Source: Methanobacteriota archaeon (GTDB lineage Archaea > Hydrothermarchaeota > Hydrothermarchaeia > Hydrothermarchaeales > SZUA-236). From it: a stretch of 13,577 nt of DNA. The notes beneath the pieces are model-generated. The model saw nothing but the letters and a program-made list of their open reading frames with translations. It had not been told where the DNA came from and made no database searches. Below, piece by piece: positions 7,077 through 12,187 of the stretch. Numbering within the stretch: the first letter of the stretch is position 1; each line of letters opens with the position of its first letter. The translations under genes were made by a program, and so were the position numbers. The DNA is taken from NCBI GenBank assembly GCA_003695745.1, contig RFHW01000024.1:1-13577 (forward strand), in the 5' to 3' direction.

Positions 7077-8351
7077 TTGGCTTCAGCGGCAGCGGGACTG
7101 AGACAGCTCGTCCAGAGCTACAGATACGCCTATCCCTCGGCCAGAGCAAAAGCCCTTAAAAGCCTTCTCCTGTCTGATAGGCAGCTTGAAAAGGTCTATG
7201 ACTCAGAGGGGCTTAAGGGTGCTGTGGAGGCCCTGAGGGACACCGTCTACGGACCCTTCCTGGAGGGGAAAAGGAGCATCTTTGAGCTGGAGCAGGGTCT
7301 GAGAGGACATCTAGCAGCGGAGCTCTCCAAGATGGCAGAGGCCCTCCCCGGCCCTGCGAAGACCGTTCTCAGAGAGTATCTGGGCAGGTTCGAGATAGAG
7401 AACCTGATGAGCATACTCGCAGGCGTCCATGGGCGGCTTCCAAAGGAGCGGATCCAGCAGATGATCACCCCGCTCTATCTGAATCTGCAGCCGGGGTTCT
7501 ATGAGCGGCTCGCCTCCTCAAAGACCGTTGCGGAAGCTGTTTCCTTCTCTGAAGGCACAGTCTATTACAAGACAGTCAAAGAGGCCCTGGATGCCTATGA
7601 GAAATCCCGGCTGCTGGCGCATTTCCAGACCGCCCTCAACAGGCTCTTCTATGAAAGGGTCTTTTCCGCCATATCAGGCTTCTCCGGACCTGACATGGAA
7701 TCCCTTGGCCGGATGATCGGGGTTGAGGTGGACCTTGTGAACCTGAAGACCCTTCTCCGCCTCAAACACGACCATGTGCATCCTGATGAGATAATGGAGT
7801 ACCTCATACCCCGTGGATACCGGCTGGGCCCCAGGATCCTTGAAGACCTCGCCAAGGCCGTTGGCATAGAGGAGATAATGGCAGGGCTCAAAGGTAGCTA
7901 TTATCACCGACCCCTCTCTGAAGCGCACAGGACCTTTGAAAAGACCAAGAAGGACCGGCGCATCATCATCCTTGAGAGGGCCCTTGACGACTTTCAGGCG
8001 GAGCTCGGCAGGGGCTTTGAGAGGGAGTATCCCCTTGGCATCGGGCCTGTCCTGGGATATATCATTGCAAAGAACCGGGAGGTGAGGAAGGTTATCGCCG
8101 CCTTGAAGCTCAAGGACGAGGGCTTCTCCAAAGAGGAGATGGGTGATGCTCTACATCGCCTTCAACATGGGCGTCCTCGCGGCGAACCTCACAGTAGCAC
8201 TCGGGCTGGGCCTTTTCTTTCTTCAGGTTGCAGGGCTCATCTAAGCCCCTTTCTCTGTGGGATATCCGTGCTCTTTCCAGTCCTCAAAGCTCCCCTGATA
8301 GTTTATGGCGGAAAAACCTGCCTCCTCCAGTTTTTCAGCCGCTATCCTTGA
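7077..8351 (+). CDS. atpC: A-type ATP synthase subunit C (central-stalk socket, V-ATPase d homologue), 3' end probably frame-disturbed
   Basis: Subunit C caps the K ring and joins it to the central stalk. The protein is mostly helical, with family features such as YRYAYPSARAKALKS near the start, repeated KTLLRLKHD/FYERL-type helices, and GPVLGYIIAKNREVRKV near the natural end. The open frame gives 424 residues, but family-like sequence stops at about residue 355 (KEEM, codon at 8139-8141). The last 69 residues are Pro/Arg/Ser-rich, overlap a small ORF in another frame and run 111 bases across the opposite rhodanese gene, so they are probably not natural. One added G in the run 8141-8143 would end the protein at TGA 8144-8146 with 356 residues, a normal length. 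I chose the TTG start at 7077, with GGTGA 6 bases upstream. An ATG at 7070 is in another frame and soon stops. Confidence 0.85.
   Translation: MASAAAGLRQLVQSYRYAYPSARAKALKSLLLSDRQLEKVYDSEGLKGAVEALRDTVYGPFLEGKRSIFELEQGLRGHLAAELSKMAEALPGPAKTVLREYLGRFEIENLMSILAGVHGRLPKERIQQMITPLYLNLQPGFYERLASSKTVAEAVSFSEGTVYYKTVKEALDAYEKSRLLAHFQTALNRLFYERVFSAISGFSGPDMESLGRMIGVEVDLVNLKTLLRLKHDHVHPDEIMEYLIPRGYRLGPRILEDLAKAVGIEEIMAGLKGSYYHRPLSEAHRTFEKTKKDRRIIILERALDDFQAELGRGFEREYPLGIGPVLGYIIAKNREVRKVIAALKLKDEGFSKEEMGDALHRLQHGRPRGEPHSSTRAGPFLSSGCRAHLSPFLCGISVLFPVLKAPLIVYGGKTCLLQFFSRYP
8133..8138 (+). promoter_or_regulatory. Shine-Dalgarno site before the 32-codon membrane ORF
   Basis: GAGGAG lies 7 bases before the ATG at 8146 and inside the end of atpC. 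It supports separate or coupled initiation of the tiny ORF. Confidence 0.5.
8146..8244 (+). CDS. Tiny single-helix membrane peptide, or displaced C-terminal tail of subunit C
   Basis: This 32-codon ORF lies in the +1 frame relative to atpC. It encodes one hydrophobic, Gly/Ala/Leu-rich helix (NMGVLAANLTVALGLGLFFL) with almost no charge. Its ATG is part of TGATG (8144-8148), the usual overlapping stop/start of coupled genes, and GAGGAG lies 7 bases upstream. Most third codon positions are G or C, like neighbouring genes, and the frame stops at 8244, within 4 bases of the end of the convergent rhodanese gene. This suggests real coding sequence. It may be a small extra membrane subunit encoded with the V0-like module, or a tail of subunit C reached by a frameshift or revealed by a sequence error. 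I recognise no family, and coding by chance is possible. Confidence 0.5.
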   Translation: MLYIAFNMGVLAANLTVALGLGLFFLQVAGLI

Positions 8352-8567
8352 TGCAGGGCACCGGTAGTCCTCGCTGTAGGTGACGATCTCAACAGCCCTG
8401 TCAAACCCTTTCAGCGTCTTATCGTTCATGTCAGATATGAGCATGTGCACCGCGCCGGGCAGCCGCTCCCTTTCATACTCAGGCCCATCCCTCACATCGA
8501 GAAGCACGAACTCCTCCCCGCCATCCATCCTTGTCTTCAGCTCCTTGGCAGTTATCTCCCCGGGCAT
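8241..8567 (-). CDS. Single-domain rhodanese-like sulfurtransferase
   Basis: The product has 108 residues, one rhodanese domain and no signal peptide. Family signatures are FVLLDVRDGPEYERERLPGAVHM (20-42), the candidate active-site cysteine C70 in YRCPASRIAAEKLEEAG, and the closing YQGSFEDWKEHGYP. Single-domain rhodaneses carry persulfide sulfur on this cysteine and supply it for thiolation, Fe-S or detoxification reactions; the acceptor here is unknown. The loop is the C-x-x-S-R type rather than the longer CxxGxR loop, so activity is likely but unproved. It follows the membrane coiled-coil gene by 18 bases, with GGAGA (8575-8579) as ribosome binding site. Its 3' end overlaps the tiny ORF of the atp cluster. 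Confidence 0.9.
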   Translation of the reverse strand: MPGEITAKELKTRMDGGEEFVLLDVRDGPEYERERLPGAVHMLISDMNDKTLKGFDRAVEIVTYSEDYRCPASRIAAEKLEEAGFSAINYQGSFEDWKEHGYPTEKGA

Positions 8568-8585
8568 GATAATGTCTCCAGCGCC

Positions 8586-8975
8586 CTAGCTGATGCTCTC
8601 CCTTCTCAACCGCTCTATCCCCTCGCTGAGGTTCCCGGAGACCATCTCCAGATCAGAGCTGTAGTTGGCCACTGTCATGTTCGTCTCATTGGTCTCGTTC
8701 AGCTCGTCCTCAACCTCTGGCAGAAGCCCCACAACGTCCAGGAACTTGGACTCGATCCGCTCCAGCGAGTCTGCCACAGAGCTCCTGTAGGTGTGCTCCA
8801 CCTCCCTTTTCCTCTGAAGATATTCCTGGTCGCTGATCTCGCCGTGGACACGGGCGTTTAAAAGCCGGGTCTGCTCGTTTATCATGTTGTTTGTGGAAGC
8901 TACAATGGAATAGACAACCCCTACAAAAAGGCCCATAACTCCAACGGCCATGATCACATATGCCTTTCCGCGCAT
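8586..8975 (-). CDS. Membrane-anchored, extracytoplasmic coiled-coil protein of unknown function
   Basis: This 129-residue product has one N-terminal hydrophobic helix (about 6-26, AYVIMAVGVMGLFVGVVYSI) after a short MRGK start, so it is a signal anchor with the rest probably outside. The remainder is hydrophilic and helical, with heptad-like spacing (EYLQRKREVEHTYRSSVADSLERIESKFL). Five Asn-X-Ser/Thr sequons cluster in the C-terminal third (two NET, then NMT, NYS, NLS), which could be glycosylated by archaeal AglB if exposed. I recognise no family. It is the first gene of a two-gene unit with the rhodanese and diverges from another small membrane protein. A TATA-like box lies 34 bases upstream and a weak AAGG precedes the ATG. 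Confidence 0.7.
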   Translation of the reverse strand: MRGKAYVIMAVGVMGLFVGVVYSIVASTNNMINEQTRLLNARVHGEISDQEYLQRKREVEHTYRSSVADSLERIESKFLDVVGLLPEVEDELNETNETNMTVANYSSDLEMVSGNLSEGIERLRRESIS

Positions 8976-9098
8976 CAGCCTTCACATCTCAATTACCGTT
9001 GTCCGATATAATCTATGGGCGCGCCTCTTATTTAAAAGTTGACGCATCTTTAATCTTCTTCCAGAGGTTGCTCATGTTAACGGTTGTCCTAACAGTCG
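8976..9098. promoter_or_regulatory. Divergent intergenic region between two membrane-protein genes
   Basis: This is the longest spacer in the window (123 bases). On the minus strand ATTATATC (9005-9012) is centred about 34 bases before the start at 8975. On the plus strand, AT-rich elements CTTATTTAAAAG (9027-9038) and CTTTAATCTT (9048-9057) are possible TATA boxes for the gene at 9099, which implies a leader of about 20-40 bases. No RNA gene or strong hairpin was seen. Confidence 0.45.
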
Positions 9099-9596
9099 AT
9101 GAAGGATAAAGCGCGCCAGAGAGCAAAGCCCGCCGGATCAGAGCCTGCCAGCAAGATGGCCTTTTTGGGCCTTCTCCTCCTCATCTTCGGCGCAGGCGTC
9201 TATCTTTTCAACTATGAAAGACAGACCGTGGAGACCGGCAGCCTTGAGCCGGGGCAGAGGCTCATAGAATACCATGCGCCCCTGTGGGATCCCTTCCCAC
9301 ATCACCTGCGGATCAGGGCAGAGCCGTCAAGGGCTGTCTCATTTGCCGTAGCTGTCGGAGCCGGAGCCGCATCTGAAACTGAGAGCCTCTTTCTCAGCGG
9401 CGGCGAAAAGGTCCTGGACATCTATCCCGGGGAGAGGGTGATCGTCACAGTGGCGGATGTGAACACCGCCGGAGGCGTGGTGAAGACAACGCTGTGGTGT
9501 GATTCCTGGAACTACGCAGCAGCGCTCCTCGCCGGCACGGGCGCCGTCCTCCTGGTCACAGACCGCAGGATCAGGAGGCGTCAAAAAGAGACCTGA
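9099..9596 (+). CDS. Two-helix membrane protein with extracytoplasmic beta-rich domain, unknown function
   Basis: This 165-residue protein begins with a basic cytoplasmic tail (about 1-19). Helix 1 is near 21-38 (AFLGLLLLIFGAGVYLF), followed by a beta-rich middle of about 100 residues (LRIRAEPSRAVSFAVAVG, GEKVLDIYPGERVIVTVADV). Helix 2 is near 139-154 (AAALLAGTGAVLLV), and a basic tail ends the protein (RRIRRRQKET). Both ends are therefore predicted inside and the beta domain outside. A WDPFPHH stretch (63-69) and a lone CDSW near helix 2 are distinctive. I do not recognise the family. An in-frame stop shortly upstream (9090-9092) fixes the start at or after 9099. It diverges from the coiled-coil membrane gene and converges on pcn with 15 bases between. 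Confidence 0.7.
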   Translation: MKDKARQRAKPAGSEPASKMAFLGLLLLIFGAGVYLFNYERQTVETGSLEPGQRLIEYHAPLWDPFPHHLRIRAEPSRAVSFAVAVGAGAASETESLFLSGGEKVLDIYPGERVIVTVADVNTAGGVVKTTLWCDSWNYAAALLAGTGAVLLVTDRRIRRRQKET

Positions 9597-9611
9597 CCGG
9601 GGCAGAGATCT

Positions 9612-10343
9612 CTATTCTGTCTCAACCCTTGGGGCCAGGAAGAAGACGATCTTCGTATAGTCGTCGGCGAAATCCAGCTTCAGGGGCAGGTCATTCCCAA
9701 GGGAGATCTTCACCTTGTTTATGATGTCTGCGATCTTTGCCATGTCCTGAAGATACTCCAGGGAGAAATGACTCTTTGCATCCTTCTTCTTGAAGGAGAT
9801 GCAGCTGTCCTTGTCCACCCTGATCTCAACCTCATTCTCCTCTGCCTTGGTGGTGAAATAAAGGGCGTCCCCCTCAACCTTCAAGGTGACGTACTCGCCG
9901 ATGATGGAGGTGTCTGCAATGGCGTTTTTAAAGAGCGCTGAATCGAGCTCTGCCTCTGTCTCAAAGGTGATGGAAGGGACCTTCAGATTCTCCTCAGAGG
10001 CCTCGATGAGAGGGATGTTGAAGCGTTTTTTCATCGTTCCCTCTGAAAGAAGTGTGAGGGCATTTGCCCCTTCCTTGATCTTGATGACAAGGTCCTGCTC
10101 AACCCTCTTCAGGACGTTCACCACTGTCTTGAGGTCCACCGTAAGCTCTAAGGGCTCCTCCACCTTGTACTCGTCAAAGGCCTCCTTCTTCATCTCAAAG
10201 TCAATGAGGGCCACATGGGCCGGGTCCATGGCCCGGATGGTTATCCCCTCAGGAGCGACCTTCAGGGTGACCTCATCCACCAGATTGACTATGGCCTCAA
10301 AGATCTTTCTCAACTTGTCTGTCTGGCTGGTCTTGAGCTTCAA
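9612..10343 (-). CDS. pcn: DNA polymerase sliding clamp (PCNA)
   Basis: PCNA forms a trimeric ring that holds DNA polymerase, ligase, FEN1 and other partners on DNA. The 243-residue length is standard. Two clamp domains are visible. The conserved AMDPAHVALIDFEM stands at about 38-51, the domain linker lies near 115-130, and the C-terminal KIVFFLAPRVETE matches the usual LAPR end that contributes to the partner-binding pocket. One homologue is enough for a homotrimer. The start codon is TTG at 10343, chosen because the canonical N-terminus (MKLKTSQTDKLRKIFEAI) begins there and GAGGTGA lies 4 bases upstream. That ribosome binding site contains the stop codon of the upstream OB-fold gene, so pcn translation is probably coupled to it. 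Confidence 0.97.
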   Translation of the reverse strand: MKLKTSQTDKLRKIFEAIVNLVDEVTLKVAPEGITIRAMDPAHVALIDFEMKKEAFDEYKVEEPLELTVDLKTVVNVLKRVEQDLVIKIKEGANALTLLSEGTMKKRFNIPLIEASEENLKVPSITFETEAELDSALFKNAIADTSIIGEYVTLKVEGDALYFTTKAEENEVEIRVDKDSCISFKKKDAKSHFSLEYLQDMAKIADIINKVKISLGNDLPLKLDFADDYTKIVFFLAPRVETE

Positions 10344-10347
10344 TTTC

Positions 10348-10354
10348 TCACCTC
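10348..10354 (-). promoter_or_regulatory. Shine-Dalgarno site of pcn, containing the OB-gene stop codon
   Basis: GAGGTGA on the minus strand is 4 bases before the pcn TTG. Its last three bases are the TGA stop of the OB-fold gene, so terminating ribosomes stop exactly on the pcn initiation site. Confidence 0.8.
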
Positions 10355-10677
10355 AACTTTTCCATCACATACCTTGCACGGTTGTAAAGGCCGATGTCCA
10401 GTTTTGAGAGGTCCTGAACCACCTCGCCGTCTATCAGGGTCTCCTCGCCGGAGAGCACCTTCCCGATTATCCTCACGTGCCGCCCTTCTTTTAGCCTTCC
10501 AAAGACCTCTGGGTCTATGAACTGGACAACAACCCTTCCAGTGCCGTCATCTATCATGGCCGTGTACATGTCCCTGTTTATCTCCACGACCACGCCGTTG
10601 ATCCTTACTCGAAAATCCTCCCCGCCCAGGTCCTTGATATATCTTTCCACGGCAGGGAGCCTTCGCTTTCTCTCCAT
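10348..10677 (-). CDS. Small single OB-fold nucleic-acid-binding-type protein
   Basis: This 109-residue protein has one OB-fold. Strand patterns include DFRVRINGVVVEINRDMYTA, MIDDGTGRVVVQF, RHVRIIGKVLSGEETLIDGE, and a C-terminal helix-like tail. The DDGTG-x-V-x-V-x-F turn is typical of RPA/RecG-like OB domains that bind single-stranded nucleic acid. No zinc finger is present. It is shorter than full RPA subunits; a small RPA32-like or RPA-associated role in replication is suggested by coupling to pcn, but this is inference. I chose the ATG at 10677 because the TATA box TTTATATC is centred about 25 bases upstream. A longer in-frame extension upstream runs through that promoter and was not used. 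The stop overlaps the pcn ribosome binding site. Confidence 0.82.
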   Translation of the reverse strand: MERKRRLPAVERYIKDLGGEDFRVRINGVVVEINRDMYTAMIDDGTGRVVVQFIDPEVFGRLKEGRHVRIIGKVLSGEETLIDGEVVQDLSKLDIGLYNRARYVMEKLR

Positions 10678-10695
10678 GCCAGAGATACATGTCCC

Positions 10696-10705
10696 ATGAT
10701 ATAAA
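10696..10705 (-). promoter_or_regulatory. TATA box of the OB-fold/pcn operon
   Basis: TTTATATCAT on the minus strand is centred about 25 bases before the ATG at 10677, as for a leaderless transcript. Confidence 0.6.
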
Positions 10706-10746
10706 GATTTTGCCCCTTTCAAGGTTCTCTTCCGCCCTTGGGAGGT

Positions 10747-10756
10747 CTTATATAAG
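10747..10756 (+). promoter_or_regulatory. TATA box of the metallophosphoesterase gene
   Basis: CTTATATAAG is a palindromic TATA element centred 26 bases before the ATG at 10778. It favours this ATG over the nearby ATGs at 10768 and 10772 as a leaderless start. Confidence 0.65.
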
Positions 10757-10777
10757 AGCGGGCATATATGTATGTGT

Positions 10778-11434
10778 ATGGACATCCTATGCGTTTCAGA
10801 CGTGCACGGTGATTTTGAGACCCTCAAGAGGATCACGGCTCTCGCCGGGGATTTTGACCTTGTGGTGGTGGCCGGCGACCTGACCAACTTCTACTCCTCT
10901 GTTGCAGCCCTGCACATGATCGACGAGCTTCAGGCCAAGGCCGCTGATATCGTCATCGTTCCCGGGAACTGCGACCTCAACGAGACCTCTGAGCTCTATA
11001 AGGGGCTCGGGATCAGCCTCCACGGCACCGGCAGGGTCATAGGGGATGTGGGTTTCTTCGGTGTGGGCGGCTCCAACAGGACACCCTTCAACACACCCCT
11101 TGAATATGAGGAGGAGGAGATAACGGCCATGCTTGAAGAGGGCCATGAGAAGGTAAAGGACTGCGGGACCAAGATCCTTGTCTCCCATGCGCCGCCCGTT
11201 GAAACGGTGGATAAGACCTCTTCAGGTGTGAACGCCGGTAGCAGGGCTGTGCGGGATTTCCTTGAGGAGACGCCTGTGGACCTCGTTATCTGCGGCCACA
11301 TACACGAGGCGCAGGGCACCGGACAGATCGGGAAGACCACGATCATAAACACAGGCCCGGCGCAGGAGGGATATGTGAAGATCACCATCGACGACGACAC
11401 CGGCAAGGTCACATACGAGTTTATGAGGTATTGA
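10778..11434 (+). CDS. Calcineurin-like metallophosphoesterase
   Basis: The 218-residue product carries the complete dinuclear-metal phosphoesterase set: SDVHGD (D8, H10), AGDLTN (D34), GNCD (N64, D66), SHAPP (H137) and GHIHEA (H174, H176). The family cleaves phosphomonoesters or phosphodiesters in the cytoplasm; the substrate cannot be read from the sequence. The GNCD form, where GNHD is commoner, is typical of small archaeal and YfcE-like members. I preferred the ATG at 10778 (MDILCVSDVHG) over that at 10772 because of the TATA spacing. The gene diverges from the OB-fold/pcn operon with about 100 bases between, and converges on the response regulator with a 63-base GC-rich spacer in which I see nothing functional. 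Confidence 0.92.
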   Translation: MDILCVSDVHGDFETLKRITALAGDFDLVVVAGDLTNFYSSVAALHMIDELQAKAADIVIVPGNCDLNETSELYKGLGISLHGTGRVIGDVGFFGVGGSNRTPFNTPLEYEEEEITAMLEEGHEKVKDCGTKILVSHAPPVETVDKTSSGVNAGSRAVRDFLEETPVDLVICGHIHEAQGTGQIGKTTIINTGPAQEGYVKITIDDDTGKVTYEFMRY

Positions 11435-11497
11435 GGATCTGGCCTTCCCCTTTGGCGGCTGTGGGGAGCTGGGGTGTGGCGGCCCTCCGGGGCATGG

Positions 11498-12118
11498 CTA
11501 TCCTTTTATTATCTTCCTGAGTATCTCTCCCCTCCTCTTTTTAAGGCGCTCCACCCGCTCCTGCTCAAGGGATATGGCCTCCCTGGCAAGTTCCGGGTCA
11601 AGCCCTCTGCTGCTGTCCTCCAGATTCTTCTTAAGGGTGTCCAGGATGCTTTTGTGGAGGAACTCCTTCTCAGCGATCCTTCGATACTGTTTGATCAGCC
11701 CTTCGTCGATGGCTTGGCCGGACCTGGCCTCCTTTTCATCGATGTCCCTGAGGCGTTCAAGGATGGTGTTCACCTTGTTTGTGAGGCCCTCTATGGTGAA
11801 GGGGAACTGGATGTAGTCCAAAAGCTCCTCAATATCCTCTCGTGCCGCAGTCTCAGGCGTCATCGGCTTTGCTGTGAGCATTGCCACAGGCACCTCCTCA
11901 AAGCCCTTGAGCTTCCTGATCCTTCTGAGCGTCTCCCAGCCGTCCATGCCCGGCATCATGATGTCAAGGAGTATGAGGTCCGGACGGGCGCTCCTGAGCT
12001 TCTCCAGCGCCTCTGCGCCGCTTGACGCCTCTATAACCTCGTGTCCGGCCCTTTCAAGTATCCCCCTTTCAAGTAGGATCACATCTGGGGTGTCATCTAC
12101 CACCATTATCCGGGCCAT
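11498..12118 (-). CDS. Stand-alone response regulator receiver with C-terminal helical extension
   Basis: The 206-residue product begins with a receiver domain (1-120). The acidic pair is D8/D9 in MVVDD, the phospho-acceptor is D52 in LLDIMMPGMDGWE, and the switch and active-site residues are T82 and K84 in MLTAKP. Instead of a DNA-binding output, residues 120-206 form charged helices with coiled-coil character (EGLIKQYRRIAEKEFLHKSILDTLKKNLED, QERVERLKKRRGEILRKII; each shown here only in part as key stretches). Signalling is therefore probably through protein contacts. No histidine kinase is in the window. I chose the ATG at 12118 because it begins the domain and sits about 23 bases from a TATA box; the in-frame extension upstream crosses the promoter. 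It diverges from the beta-propeller gene. Confidence 0.88.
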   Translation of the reverse strand: MARIMVVDDTPDVILLERGILERAGHEVIEASSGAEALEKLRSARPDLILLDIMMPGMDGWETLRRIRKLKGFEEVPVAMLTAKPMTPETAAREDIEELLDYIQFPFTIEGLTNKVNTILERLRDIDEKEARSGQAIDEGLIKQYRRIAEKEFLHKSILDTLKKNLEDSSRGLDPELAREAISLEQERVERLKKRRGEILRKIIKG

Positions 12119-12135
12119 TGAACCGCACCTGATAT

Positions 12136-12145
12136 GACATAAAGG
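12136..12145 (-). promoter_or_regulatory. TATA box of the response regulator gene
   Basis: CCTTTATGTC on the minus strand is centred about 23 bases before the ATG at 12118. Confidence 0.45.
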
Positions 12146-12155
12146 GGCGCTGATA

Positions 12156-12165
12156 TTTATATATA
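12156..12165 (+). promoter_or_regulatory. TATA box of the beta-propeller gene
   Basis: TTTATATATA is centred about 28 bases before the ATG at 12188. The two divergent TATA boxes here lie only about 20 bases apart, so the two promoters may compete. Confidence 0.6.
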
Positions 12166-12187
12166 CTGAAGGTGCTCCTCCAAGGTT

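Noticed and set aside
8142..8351. The last 69 residues of the open atpC frame as a fused new domain
   Set aside because: They are low-complexity Pro/Arg/Ser-rich sequence, overlap a better coding frame and cross 111 bases of the rhodanese gene, as expected for a shadow frame after an indel.
9075..9094. Inverted repeat TGTTA...TAACA before the gene at 9099
   Set aside because: The arms are only 5 bp with a 10-base spacer, so this is easily due to chance.
9074..9109. An 11-codon leader ORF upstream of the two-helix membrane gene
   Set aside because: It is short, has no ribosome binding site, overlaps the main start and shows no attenuator hairpin.
10678..10887. N-terminal extension of the OB-fold protein
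   Set aside because: It would contain both TATA boxes of the divergent region and part of the metallophosphoesterase gene; the ATG at 10677 has correct TATA spacing.
11435..11497. Terminator or RNA between the metallophosphoesterase and response regulator genes
   Set aside because: The spacer is GC-rich without a clean hairpin plus T-run; nothing supportable was seen.
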